Source of the DNA: Tamlana sp. 2_MG-2023
GTDB lineage: Bacteria > Bacteroidota > Bacteroidia > Flavobacteriales > Flavobacteriaceae
DNA length: 64,000 nucleotides
Direction of reading: 5' to 3'
Assembly: GCF_030548465.1 (NCBI RefSeq)
Contig: NZ_JAUOSF010000007.1
Span: 62,001 to 126,000 of the forward strand
The position numbers and the translations under genes were made by a program. The stretch's first letter is position 1; every line of letters starts with the position of its first letter. Positions 29,363 to 37,737 of the stretch are shown here, one piece after another. The notes under the pieces are model-generated. The model was given only the letters and a program-made list of their open reading frames with translations, was not told the DNA's origin and searched no databases.

Positions 29363-31321
29363 CTCTTCTATTCCAATTTCTTTTAAATAATTATAAGTCC
29401 CATCATAAAAATGACTTGGTCTGGTGTGGTCTAACCCTGAACCTTCAGGTATAAATATCACCATGCCTTGTCGTGCACGTGTTAACAAAACACGGTATGT
29501 ATTTTTAAGATATTCTTTACTAATTTCTTGGTTTATATTCATCCACTTGCTTCCCTTAAAACTTTGATAGTTCCATTGGCTACCACTAATGTAGAAATTT
29601 GCTCCCCAAACCAAACATGTCCTATCTATTTCTAGACCTTGTATGTCGAATTCTGTGGCTATGTCTTCAAGAAAGGAAGAAGACCTAATATCTTCTGGGT
29701 CATTTAAAAACCAATTAGGAGCAGAAATTTCATTCTTAACATCAACACCTATTGCTCTAAGCCTCCGAGCCCCTGAAGAAGCTATTAAACCAATTCTTTC
29801 AGAACCTTTACTTTCCTTCCTTAACCAGTTTTTGGCAACTTCTAAATTTCTAGTAACATAAATTGGAAAGTCATTTTTAATTTCTGAAAAAAGTTGTTTG
29901 GCTCTATTTGTATTTAAGTCTAAAAGTTCATGAACAAACTCTGAAAGTTTCTCTGACCTAAAAGAGCGTATAGAAACCGCTAAATGCAATTCTGAGACTG
30001 GTACAGCATTTATAAAAAGCCATTCTTTTTGAGTTTTTGTTTTAATATAATTTGAGCTATCAACTATTAAATTAGAATAATGCACCTCCCAATCTTTGTA
30101 ATTGTTTTCAAAAGACCGAATCCACTCTTCTAGCCCTGCTTCTCCTGTATTAATTTCTTGTCCTCCACCAATAAGACAAACAATTGTACACCAATCTTTA
30201 TGACGATTCATGACATCAATCAAAAATTCAGGTTCAGACATTTCGAAATTCTCAATACCCTTCTTTCTTTTCATAAACGAAGCCACCTGCTTTTTAGTCC
30301 AAGCTCTTTGGGCTTCATCAAACACTACAACTTTTTCCGTAGGTTCAATATCATGCTTCAGATATTCATCTCTAAAATGATGAATATTTTGAATGAATGC
30401 ATTGGTTCTTCGTTTCGCATTATCTTTGGTAACCCGCTCTCCATTTTCTTTTGATGTTTTAACAAGATCTCTTGCTAAAGCTTCTCTTAAAACATCTACT
30501 AAAGGACCGTTTCCTGAAAGAAAAACGGCATGTTCCTCTTCATCAGATTTCATTCTTTCATTAGCAACATTTAAACCTGCTAATGTTTTCCCCGCTCCAG
30601 GCACCCCCGTGACAAAACAGATAGATTTCTTTCTATTAAACTTAGAATCATCAATGACTTTATTAATATAATCAGATGTTTCTGTTAAGTTTATTTTATC
30701 AGCATCATGACGAGAAATTTCTTTTACTTGATGGCCTTTATAAAGCGCCTGAGCTACTTCTATTATAGTAGGAGTGGGCTTGTAAATTGAATTCTCCCAT
30801 ATATCAACATCAATTTTATTACTTGAAAATTGAGTAAATTTTTCAATCACTACACCGATACCATTTTTATTACATTTCGCTGCACAATAATGTTCTATAA
30901 CATCCTTTATATCATAGGAACCACACGATGCATTCGTAGCTACTAAAACTGGAATTAGTTTTACAAAGTGACTTCCTTCGTGAAAATTTTTCAAATCCAA
31001 ACAATAATCAATCACTTGAATTTCTGCATGTTTTAGATAACTAGAATCTCCAACTTTAAACTCAACAACAAAAACACAATCATCTACAATGATTATGTTA
31101 TCAACCCTTTTTCCCATCCTCGGGATTTCAAATTCAAAATAAATAGAACCTTTGATTCCTATTAATTGATTCTTTAAAATTTCAATCTGCTTCACCCAAG
31201 CATTCTTTTGTAGATCTTCTAAAGAACGATTAGTATGATTTAAGCTTAATTCTCCCAATATTGAATTAGAATCGGTCGATAAAAACTCTAAAATTGAGTT
31301 GCTATAATACGCTCTTTTCAT
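29345..31321 (-). CDS. PD-(D/E)XK nuclease-like domain fused to SF1 helicase (DUF2075)
   Basis: A 658-residue two-part protein. Residues about 58-130 show a restriction-endonuclease-like core: acidic residues E63/E65, D74 in KRVDNII, the pair E87-x-K89 in VVEFKV, then Q102 and Y106 in IQVIDYCLDL, the order expected of the PD-(D/E)XK fold. Residues about 230-640 are a DUF2075 superfamily 1 helicase/ATPase: Walker A GVPGAGKT (239-246), Walker B VVVFDEAQ (331-338), a motif IV-like SIRSFRSEK and an arginine-finger segment YRVLLTRARQG near the C-terminus. The gene starts on the base directly after the stop of the XRE gene, so the two form a transcription unit. Nuclease-helicase fusions with their own regulator are typical of anti-phage or anti-plasmid systems; that role is inferred and the nuclease assignment rests on motif reading only. 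Confidence 0.8.
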   Translation of the reverse strand: MKRAYYSNSILEFLSTDSNSILGELSLNHTNRSLEDLQKNAWVKQIEILKNQLIGIKGSIYFEFEIPRMGKRVDNIIIVDDCVFVVEFKVGDSSYLKHAEIQVIDYCLDLKNFHEGSHFVKLIPVLVATNASCGSYDIKDVIEHYCAAKCNKNGIGVVIEKFTQFSSNKIDVDIWENSIYKPTPTIIEVAQALYKGHQVKEISRHDADKINLTETSDYINKVIDDSKFNRKKSICFVTGVPGAGKTLAGLNVANERMKSDEEEHAVFLSGNGPLVDVLREALARDLVKTSKENGERVTKDNAKRRTNAFIQNIHHFRDEYLKHDIEPTEKVVVFDEAQRAWTKKQVASFMKRKKGIENFEMSEPEFLIDVMNRHKDWCTIVCLIGGGQEINTGEAGLEEWIRSFENNYKDWEVHYSNLIVDSSNYIKTKTQKEWLFINAVPVSELHLAVSIRSFRSEKLSEFVHELLDLNTNRAKQLFSEIKNDFPIYVTRNLEVAKNWLRKESKGSERIGLIASSGARRLRAIGVDVKNEISAPNWFLNDPEDIRSSSFLEDIATEFDIQGLEIDRTCLVWGANFYISGSQWNYQSFKGSKWMNINQEISKEYLKNTYRVLLTRARQGMVIFIPEGSGLDHTRPSHFYDGTYNYLKEIGIEELTALK

Positions 31322-31591
31322 TTAACTATCAGATTTGAATTTATAATCTTGATAGCTAAGTTTAGGATTCTGATTTTTGAAGTTTAACAAATCAGAGATG
31401 TCCATTTCAAAAGCTTTTGAAAAGACCGCAATGTTGGTTAAGGATATATTTCTTTCACCACGTTCTATCATACCTATGTATGTGCGATGAAATCCCGTTA
31501 TGAATGAAAGTTTTTCTTGACTTAAATTATTTTTAAGTCTTAAGTCCCGAATTTTTAATCCAAATTCTTTTAGAAGAAATTTATTTATCAT
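31322..31591 (-). CDS. XRE-family regulator resembling restriction-modification controller (C) proteins
   Basis: An 89-residue DNA-binding protein: residues about 8-66 form a helix-turn-helix (HTH_3) domain, LGLKIRDLRLKNNLSQEKL-type. The recognition region TGFHRTYIGMIERGERNISL is the signature found in C proteins that time the expression of restriction enzymes. The C-terminal tail is polar. It directly precedes the nuclease-helicase gene with no intergenic base, and has a large perfect inverted repeat just upstream (31603-31640), as expected for an autoregulator. No methyltransferase or classic restriction enzyme is next to it. Confidence 0.85.
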   Translation of the reverse strand: MINKFLLKEFGLKIRDLRLKNNLSQEKLSFITGFHRTYIGMIERGERNISLTNIAVFSKAFEMDISDLLNFKNQNPKLSYQDYKFKSDS

Positions 31592-31602
31592 TTATCGAAA
31601 CT

Positions 31603-31640
31603 ATACTTATTGTATGCAAAAATCAACATACAATAAGTAT
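31603..31640 (-). promoter_or_regulatory. Probable operator pair of the XRE regulator
   Basis: Perfect 14-bp inverted repeat (31603-31616 with 31627-31640) around a 10-base spacer, ending 11 bases before the XRE start codon. Each arm is itself a partial palindrome ATAC-N5-GTAT, with centres 25 bases apart, like the two C-boxes of controller-regulated restriction operons. A minus-strand GATTTTTG, one mismatch from the -7 consensus, falls across the spacer, so bound regulator would control the promoter. Confidence 0.7.
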
Positions 31641-31663
31641 CATAACTTTCAGTCTAGTATAAC

Positions 31664-31702
31664 CCAAAAAAAATCCAGAAGCTCTCTCTTTCTTCTGGAT
31701 TT
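31664..31702 (-). terminator. Terminator of the ric gene
   Basis: Perfect 10-bp stem (31671-31680 with 31693-31702) with a 12-base loop; the minus strand continues with a run of eight T. It lies 25 bases after the ric stop and insulates the XRE operon from it. Confidence 0.8.
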
Positions 31703-31727
31703 TCGGATTGAAATATAAATAGCTTAG

Positions 31728-32459
31728 TTAATGAAATTGTTTCTCTAATTTAATAGCTTGTGGGAATAAAATATTATTCTCTAAATGAATGTGGGTATGT
31801 AAATCTTGCTCAAATTCTTCTAGCATGGCATAGGTTACTCTAAAGGTATTACAAGCATCTGCTGGCGGATTGTAGTTATTGGTTAACTCGGCAATTTTTC
31901 TAAAACGTACGCCTTCATTATCGTGTTCTTCCATCATCATGGCAATTGGGTTTTCAACGGTTCCAAAATGTGGCGCCTCAACAGCAGCTTGACTTAAAGT
32001 CGCAGCTACCATTTTTTTAACAAATGGAAAAAGAACTAATTCTTCTTTCTTTAAATGTGAAGCCAATTCCCCTGCCGATGCCATAAACAAGACGTTAATT
32101 TCTAACAATTCTGGATGTCTTTCTCCATGAACTTTGCATAACTTGGCTAAAAACTGACGTAAAACCGGGATTTTTTCTTCCACATAACGGTGGTGTTTTT
32201 TCTCTATATAATCGGCCAATAAATCTAAAGGCCAAGATTTATAATCAATTGCTTGTCCGTTTTGAGAACTAGTAACCGCTTCTAATTTATCTAACAATTC
32301 GTTAGTATCAATATTGTTTTTCTCACACACCTCTTCTACCGAACGGTTTCCTCTACAACAAAAATCGATACCGTAATTACTAAATACAGCGGCTGTTCTA
32401 AAATCTTCTGCTACGAATTGCCCAACTTCTTTTTGAGCATTGTTAATTAATACTTCCAT
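31728..32459 (-). CDS. ric: Iron-sulfur cluster repair di-iron protein (RIC/ScdA/YtfE)
   Basis: Hemerythrin-like protein that helps repair iron-sulfur clusters after nitric oxide or oxidative damage. The 243-residue protein has the N-terminal DUF542 domain with the FCCRG motif (about 32-36) and a four-helix hemerythrin domain with metal-ligand histidines in KKHHRYVEEK, HGERHPEL, EEHDNEG and the C-terminal LHTHIHLENNILFP. I chose the ATG at 32459; the longer frame starts with TTG at 32501 and would run through the palindrome that looks like an operator. Upstream lies the Rrf2 regulator in the same direction, 48 bases away. Confidence 0.92.
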   Translation of the reverse strand: MEVLINNAQKEVGQFVAEDFRTAAVFSNYGIDFCCRGNRSVEEVCEKNNIDTNELLDKLEAVTSSQNGQAIDYKSWPLDLLADYIEKKHHRYVEEKIPVLRQFLAKLCKVHGERHPELLEINVLFMASAGELASHLKKEELVLFPFVKKMVAATLSQAAVEAPHFGTVENPIAMMMEEHDNEGVRFRKIAELTNNYNPPADACNTFRVTYAMLEEFEQDLHTHIHLENNILFPQAIKLEKQFH

Positions 32460-32474
32460 AATATTGCTTATTTC

Positions 32475-32488
32475 GGATAAATTTATCC
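32475..32488 (-). promoter_or_regulatory. Palindromic operator upstream of ric (Rrf2/NsrR-type)
   Basis: GGATAAATTTATCC, a perfect 14-bp palindrome, 16 bases before the ric start. A near-identical copy precedes the rrf2 gene, so it is the likely binding site of that regulator. Confidence 0.75.
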
Positions 32489-32507
32489 TATTTATATTCA
32501 AATTTTT

Positions 32508-32942
32508 TTAAACCTTCAAAAAGGCGTCTCCAGATTTTATATTAAGCGCTAACTCCTCTAAAGAAGTGTTTTCCAACATATCTTTTAACCCCGCCCTTAC
32601 GGCTACAAACTTATCATGAACTGAACAAGGGTGGCTCGCATCACATTTATGAAGCCCTAAACCACAACCCTTATAAATACTATCGCCATCAATAGCATTA
32701 ACCACCTGCGATAATTTGATACTACTTAACTGGTTTCTATCAATTTCAAAACCACCATAGGCTCCTTTCACCGAAGTCACCAAATCGTTTCTCACTAAAG
32801 CCTGTAAAATTTTTGCTGTAAACGCTTGTGGCGAGTCTATTTCTTCTGAAATGGCTTTCGGACTCACACGCTTGCCTTCATACGATTGTGTTGCGATAAA
32901 AATCGCGGCTTTTATACCATATTCACAAGCTTTTGAAAACAT
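32508..32942 (-). CDS. Rrf2-family transcriptional regulator (NsrR-like)
   Basis: A 144-residue winged-helix regulator. The N-terminus (MFSKACEYGIKAAIFIAT) and the recognition helix region ISEEIDSPQAFTAKILQAL are typical of Rrf2 proteins. Cysteines in GCGLGLHKCDASHPC (about 92-107) match the three-cysteine iron-sulfur cluster site of NsrR/IscR. Such regulators sense nitric oxide or cluster status. The neighbouring ric gene and a shared palindrome in front of both genes point to a nitrosative or iron-sulfur stress switch that represses itself and ric until its cluster is damaged (inference). Confidence 0.9.
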   Translation of the reverse strand: MFSKACEYGIKAAIFIATQSYEGKRVSPKAISEEIDSPQAFTAKILQALVRNDLVTSVKGAYGGFEIDRNQLSSIKLSQVVNAIDGDSIYKGCGLGLHKCDASHPCSVHDKFVAVRAGLKDMLENTSLEELALNIKSGDAFLKV

Positions 32943-32961
32943 ATACTAACTGATTACACCA

Positions 32962-33001
32962 CAAAGGTAAAGAATATTTTTTAATTCGGATAAGTTTATC
33001 C
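32962..33001 (-). promoter_or_regulatory. rrf2 promoter with palindromic operator
   Basis: Minus-strand -7 box TACCTTTG (32969-32962), 20 bases before the start codon. The palindrome GGATAAGTTTATCC (32988-33001) begins 18 bases upstream, on the -33 position, where bound regulator would block polymerase. Confidence 0.7.
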
Positions 33002-33035
33002 TTATTAAATTTTTTTGTGCCTGGTAAAGCCATAA

Positions 33036-33137
33036 AGTTCCTCGCAAAGGCGCAGAGACGTAAAGTTGCAAAATTCAACGTCAGCCCAAGTCTTCCGTCA
33101 CCCGTCTTCGGTCTTCGGTCAAAATTTTCAATTCAAC
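33036..33137. repeat. Dispersed intergenic repeat fragments
   Basis: Two flavobacterial repeat types side by side: a segment of the CGCAAAGGCGCAGAGACGTAAAG kind (33039-33065) and a CCGTCTTCGGTC kind (about 33095-33137) that recurs in both orientations at 25.3-25.6 kb. No gene or terminator is evident. Confidence 0.6.
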
Positions 33138-33143
33138 CAATAA

Positions 33144-33491
33144 TCAATAATGATTCTTATACCACACCTTTTGCCACTCACGTTTTAAAATTAAAAACGC
33201 CACGTCTTCGGCTAACTGAACCGTATCATCACCATCAAGGGCTTTGACTTGGTTTTCAGAAACATCAACGATATAAAGTAAGTTTAAGTATTCGGCGAAC
33301 TTCTCTTGAATGAGTTTGTAAACCGCTTCATGAAGTAAGAGTTTCAAACTGGTTGGTAGAATATCTTCATGAAAATCTAAATCGATATTAGCCAGCAGAA
33401 AGTCCTTGTTAAGTTGTTGAATCAACTTTGTATACAAATCCAATTGATGGGCTTCAGCAATTAAATTATCAAAAGTAGTAGGCAGCTGCAT
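33144..33491 (-). CDS. Conserved hypothetical protein, coupled to polyprenyl synthase
   Basis: A 115-residue, probably all-helical, acidic cytoplasmic protein; not recognised. No cysteine clusters, signal peptide or membrane segment. The start codon shares one base with the stop of the polyprenyl synthase gene (TAATG), so translation is coupled, and a link to isoprenoid metabolism is possible but unproven. Confidence 0.65.
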   Translation of the reverse strand: MQLPTTFDNLIAEAHQLDLYTKLIQQLNKDFLLANIDLDFHEDILPTSLKLLLHEAVYKLIQEKFAEYLNLLYIVDVSENQVKALDGDDTVQLAEDVAFLILKREWQKVWYKNHY

Positions 33492-34465
33492 TATACCGTT
33501 CTATTCATTAAATTATTTCCAAACGCCTTCAATAACGCTTTTTTGTCTTCCGAAATATCTAAAATATCTAACACTTGAAAAGCCTTATTAGTGTATTCCA
33601 AAATGGCTTTTTTTGTCGCTTCCGCGGAACCTGAAGTTTGAAAAATAGCTTTGGCGCGTTCAATTTTAGATGATGAATCCTCTACAGTTGAAGCAAACAA
33701 TTCTTGTAATTCTACTTTTTCTGAAGCTTCCGAAAATTCTAAAGCTTTCAAATACAAATAGGTTTTTTTGTTTTCAATAATATCACCTCCAACTTGCTTT
33801 CCGAAGGTTTTCGGATCACCAAAAGCATCTAAATAATCATCTTGAAGCTGAAATGCAATCCCTAAATACCTTCCGAAATCGTAAATACCTGTTTGATCTT
33901 CTTCCGAAGCATGCGCCACGATAGCGCCCATTTTCATCGCTGCACCTACTAATACCGCCGTTTTGTATTCAATCATTTTCAAATACTCGGGAATAGTCAC
34001 ATCGTTTCTTGTTTCAAAATCGATATCGTATTGCTGACCTTCGCAAACTTCTAAAGCCGTTTTACTAAACAATTTAGCCAAAGCCTGAAAAACATCAGCC
34101 TCATAAGTTTCAAAAAGTTGATACGCCATAATCAGCATGGCGTCTCCAGAAAGTACCCCCGTGTTGATATCCCACTTTTCATGCACCGTTTCTTCACCTC
34201 TTCTTAAAGGCGCACCATCCATAATATCATCATGAACTAAAGAAAAATTATGAAAAACCTCAATACTCAAAGCAGCATTGAGCGCTTTTTTGTAGTCGCT
34301 GCTAAAAATATGAGCCGTCATTAAAGTGAGAACTGGTCTTAAACGTTTTCCGCCTAAGTTTAAAATATATTCTATAGGTTGATAAAGTCCTTTAGGCTCT
34401 TTAACAAATGAATAATCTTTTAGGAATGTTATAAATTCCTCTTGGTATTTTTCTATCGAAAGCAT
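33491..34465 (-). CDS. Polyprenyl (trans-isoprenyl) diphosphate synthase
   Basis: Condenses isopentenyl diphosphate onto allylic diphosphates. The 324-residue protein has both aspartate-rich motifs, DDIMD in LVHDDIMDGAP (about 84-90) and DDYLD in QLQDDYLDAFGD, the GKRLRP substrate-binding segment and GGD. The residue pattern before the first motif would set chain length but I cannot decide between geranylgeranyl and longer products (for menaquinone or carotenoids). It diverges from the efflux operon across a 134-base gap. Confidence 0.9.
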   Translation of the reverse strand: MLSIEKYQEEFITFLKDYSFVKEPKGLYQPIEYILNLGGKRLRPVLTLMTAHIFSSDYKKALNAALSIEVFHNFSLVHDDIMDGAPLRRGEETVHEKWDINTGVLSGDAMLIMAYQLFETYEADVFQALAKLFSKTALEVCEGQQYDIDFETRNDVTIPEYLKMIEYKTAVLVGAAMKMGAIVAHASEEDQTGIYDFGRYLGIAFQLQDDYLDAFGDPKTFGKQVGGDIIENKKTYLYLKALEFSEASEKVELQELFASTVEDSSSKIERAKAIFQTSGSAEATKKAILEYTNKAFQVLDILDISEDKKALLKAFGNNLMNRTV

Positions 34466-34540
34466 CGAACAAAAATAAACGAATTCGTCGTATTATGAAG
34501 TATCCATGTAAAATTACTATTAATTTAACTTTAAAACTTC

Positions 34541-34581
34541 GGAAACTTTATTTGTTTTTAAAGTTTCCATACCTATATTTG
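34541..34581 (+). promoter_or_regulatory. Promoter and TetR operator of the efflux operon
   Basis: TTTG at 34551-34554, exactly 19 bases, then TATATTTG at 34574-34581: a full-consensus promoter. A perfect 10-bp inverted repeat, GGAAACTTTA (34541-34550) and TAAAGTTTCC (34559-34568), spans an 8-base spacer that is the -33 box itself. This is the expected layout for repression by the TetR protein encoded just downstream. Confidence 0.85.
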
Positions 34582-34599
34582 CACCGAATTTGAAAATGA

Positions 34600-35208
34600 A
34601 TGAAAGATAAAATTATTATTAAATCGGCTGAGTTATTCTTAAACCTAGGGTTTAAGAGTGTCACTATGGACGATATTGCGAATGAAATGGGCATTTCTAA
34701 AAAGACCATTTATAATTATTTTGATACCAAAACAAAACTTATAGAGGCTGCTGCTATTTATAAGTTTGAATGCATATCCATGTCCATTAATGATATTGTT
34801 TGTTTAAATGCTAATCCAGTAGAAGAGCTTATTAAAATAAAAGAGTTCATTTCTACGTACATGAGCAACCTCAAAGAGTCTCCAGATTTTCAATTAAAAA
34901 AATATTACCCACGAATTCACAACCTACTTAGAAATAAGCAATTTGAAGTCATGCAAGACTGTGTAAGTGATAATTTAAATCGAGGCATTTCAGCGGGCTT
35001 ATACCGAAAAGACTTAGATGTCGATTTTATTTCTAGAATCTATTTTAGTTCTCTGGGCGCGCTCAAGGATGACGATGTTTTTCCTAATAATCAATTTACA
35101 CTAAAGCAATTACTAGACAATTATTTAGAATACCATTTACGAGGCATATGCACACCTTTAGGCCTAGATTTATTAAATAAAAAGAATACAATAATTAATA
35201 ACGAATAA
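34600..35208 (+). CDS. TetR-family repressor of the efflux operon
   Basis: A 202-residue regulator with an N-terminal TetR helix-turn-helix: FKSVTMDDIANEMGISKKTIYNYF (about 18-42; only partly quoted motif TIYNYF is diagnostic). The C-terminal ligand-binding domain is variable and gives no hint of the inducer. It is the first gene of the operon, and its stop shares a base with the tolC start (TAATG). The operator at 34541-34568 suggests autoregulation together with the pump. Confidence 0.9.
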   Translation: MKDKIIIKSAELFLNLGFKSVTMDDIANEMGISKKTIYNYFDTKTKLIEAAAIYKFECISMSINDIVCLNANPVEELIKIKEFISTYMSNLKESPDFQLKKYYPRIHNLLRNKQFEVMQDCVSDNLNRGISAGLYRKDLDVDFISRIYFSSLGALKDDDVFPNNQFTLKQLLDNYLEYHLRGICTPLGLDLLNKKNTIINNE

Positions 35209-36551
35209 TGAAAAACAAACTAATTACACTATTTAGTTTATGCTTAAGTATGATGGCCTTCGCCCAAGAAGTTCCCACATCATTTAGCTTACAAGAGGCC
35301 ATTGACTACGCCTTGATTCATAATAGAACAGCCAAAAATGCTACCCGCGATATAGAAATGGCTGAAAAAGAAAAATGGGAAACTACTGCTACCGGTTTAC
35401 CTCAAATTAATGCCGCTGTTGATTACCAAAACTGGTTAAAGCAGCAAGTATCTCTACTACCAGCCGAAATAACAGGTGGTACACCTGGCACATTCGTACC
35501 TGTAGAGTTTAGCCCTAAGCAAAACATTGGTGCTACGGCTACTTTAAGTCAGTTATTATTCGATGGTTCTTATTTGGTAGGTTTACAAGCCTCCAAGGTA
35601 TATTTAGAAATTTCTGAAAATGCCAAAATAAAAACAGACCTTGAAGTAAGAAAAGCGGTAATTAATGCCTACGGAAATGTGTTAGTTACTAATGAAAGTT
35701 TAACCATTTTAGAAAGTAATAAAGCTATTTTAGAATCGAACTTAAACGAAATTCAAAAAACTTACGATAACGGATTAGAAGAAGAAGAAAGTTTAGAGCA
35801 AATTAAAATTTCTTTATCGAGCTTAGTTAGTGATTTAAACAATGTGAAACGTTTAAAAGTGCTGGCTTACCAAATGCTGAACATCACTTTAGGTATTGAC
35901 CTTAATTCGGACATCGTGCTTACAGACAACCTAGAAATGTTAAGTCTTCAATACACCTCACTTGAAGCCTTAGCGGCCGATGATAGCGTTGAAAACACCA
36001 TTGATTACCTCATTGCTGAAAATGAAGTAGAAAGTAAAGATCTTATGGTAAAACTAGCCATGAGTAAAGGCATGCCAACACTTAGCGCCTTTGTTAACGG
36101 TGGTTACAGTGCCTTTGGTGAAGATTTCGGATTTGTAAGAAGTGATCAAAAATGGTACGCCTCATCAATGTTTGGTGTGAGTTTAAACATTCCTATTTTT
36201 AGTTCATTAGGACGATCGGCGGCCACACAACAGGCGCGTATCGACCTAGAAAAAGCCAATGAAACTTTAATTGACACCGAACAACAACTGATGCTTCAAA
36301 TTTCAACAGCAAAAAGTGAATACCAATTTGCCATAGAAGATTATGCCAATAAAAAGCAAAATTTAGATCTAGCAGAACGTATAGAACGTAAAAATGAAAC
36401 TAAATTCTTTGAAGGTATTGCTTCAAGTTTCGACTTGCGTCAAGCACAAACGCAATTGTATCAAGCGCAGCAAGAATACTTACAAGCCATGATAGACATT
36501 ATCAACAAAAAAGCAGAATTAGACGCCATTTTAAATACTACAAATTACTAA
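35208..36551 (+). CDS. TolC-family outer membrane efflux protein
   Basis: A 447-residue outer-membrane channel of a tripartite pump. Signal peptide (about 1-19, MMAFAQ cleavage), then two OEP repeats of long coiled-coil helices separated by beta-strands (around 70-130 and 280-340), the TolC fold. Ends of the helical hairpins include TGLPQINAAVDY and GMPTLSAFVNGGY, the repeated family segment. Translationally coupled to tetR; the adaptor gene follows after 10 bases. Confidence 0.9.
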   Translation: MKNKLITLFSLCLSMMAFAQEVPTSFSLQEAIDYALIHNRTAKNATRDIEMAEKEKWETTATGLPQINAAVDYQNWLKQQVSLLPAEITGGTPGTFVPVEFSPKQNIGATATLSQLLFDGSYLVGLQASKVYLEISENAKIKTDLEVRKAVINAYGNVLVTNESLTILESNKAILESNLNEIQKTYDNGLEEEESLEQIKISLSSLVSDLNNVKRLKVLAYQMLNITLGIDLNSDIVLTDNLEMLSLQYTSLEALAADDSVENTIDYLIAENEVESKDLMVKLAMSKGMPTLSAFVNGGYSAFGEDFGFVRSDQKWYASSMFGVSLNIPIFSSLGRSAATQQARIDLEKANETLIDTEQQLMLQISTAKSEYQFAIEDYANKKQNLDLAERIERKNETKFFEGIASSFDLRQAQTQLYQAQQEYLQAMIDIINKKAELDAILNTTNY

Positions 36552-36561
36552 ACAACACAAC

Positions 36562-37728
36562 ATGAAACATATATATACTATCGCCGCTTTTACATTCCTT
36601 TTAATTTCCTGCGGAGGCAAAGAGCAATCTGTAGAGCAAATATTAGCCGAAGGCAATATTGAAACCATTCGTACAAAACGTACCGAATTAGAAACGGAAA
36701 AAATTAAATTAAGCGAACAAATTAAATTAATTGATGAAAAATTAGAAGAACTAGACGATACTAAAAAGTTACCTTTAGTAACCACGGTTAAAGCAAAAAC
36801 TGAAAATTTTGTGCATTATTTAGAATTACAAGGTAGTGTTCAAACAAAACAAAATATTGTTATCTATCCTGAAACTTCTGGTATCCTTCAAAAAGTTTAC
36901 GTAAAAGAAGGACAACAAGTATCTAAAGGGCAAACTTTAGCTAAAATTGACGATGGCGGCTTAGAGCAACAAGTTTCTCAAATGGAAATTCAACTGGCTT
37001 TAGCGCAAACCACTTTCGAGCGTCAAAAACGCCTTTGGGATCAAAAAATAGGAAGTGAAATTCAATTCCTTCAAGCTAAATCTAATTACGAAGCGCAAGA
37101 GCAGTCTGTAAATCAGTTAAAAACACAACTCGCCAAAACAACAATTACAGCACCATTTACAGGGGTAATAGATGATATCATTACAGATCAAGGGAGTGTG
37201 GTTATGCCTGGACAATCACAATTAATTCGTATCGTAAACCTAAGCGATATGTATATAGAAACTGAAGTTCCAGAAAACTACATTACAGATGTTGTTAAAG
37301 GTAAAAAGGTCAAAGTAGAGTTCCCTGTTTTAGGAACTTCTGTAGACACCGAAGTACGCCAAGCAAGTAACTTTATTAACCCTGCCAACCGTACCTTCAA
37401 AGTTGAAATTGCTGTGCCTAATAAAGACAAACACATTAAACCAAACTTAACAGCGAAGCTTAAAATTAATGACTATTCTAGTAAAAACGCTGTATTAATT
37501 CCGTTAAGTATTATTTCTGAAAATGCCAATGGCGAACAATATATTTATGTGATTAAGAATAAAAACAACGAATCTGAAGCCGTTGCAGAACGTGTAATCA
37601 TTACCACAGGTAAAACACAAGGGGATATCATCGAAGTTCTAAGTGGTATAGAAGCCAGTGCCGAAATTATTAATGAAGGAGCGCGTAGCGTAAGAGACGG
37701 GCAAACGGTAAAAGTTATTAAATATTAA
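36562..37728 (+). CDS. RND efflux periplasmic adaptor (MFP/HlyD family) lipoprotein
   Basis: A 388-residue membrane fusion protein linking the RND pump to TolC. Lipobox LLISC (Cys about 17), then a charged coiled coil (about 25-70), a biotinyl-lipoyl-like half motif (IYPETSGILQKVYVKEGQQV, partly quoted), the helical hairpin (about 135-190), the second lipoyl half TAPFTGVIDDI and C-terminal beta-barrel and membrane-proximal domains. The extra N-terminal coiled coil is common in Bacteroidota adaptors. Nine bases before the RND gene. Confidence 0.92.
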   Translation: MKHIYTIAAFTFLLISCGGKEQSVEQILAEGNIETIRTKRTELETEKIKLSEQIKLIDEKLEELDDTKKLPLVTTVKAKTENFVHYLELQGSVQTKQNIVIYPETSGILQKVYVKEGQQVSKGQTLAKIDDGGLEQQVSQMEIQLALAQTTFERQKRLWDQKIGSEIQFLQAKSNYEAQEQSVNQLKTQLAKTTITAPFTGVIDDIITDQGSVVMPGQSQLIRIVNLSDMYIETEVPENYITDVVKGKKVKVEFPVLGTSVDTEVRQASNFINPANRTFKVEIAVPNKDKHIKPNLTAKLKINDYSSKNAVLIPLSIISENANGEQYIYVIKNKNNESEAVAERVIITTGKTQGDIIEVLSGIEASAEIINEGARSVRDGQTVKVIKY

Positions 37729-37737
37729 GCCATAATC

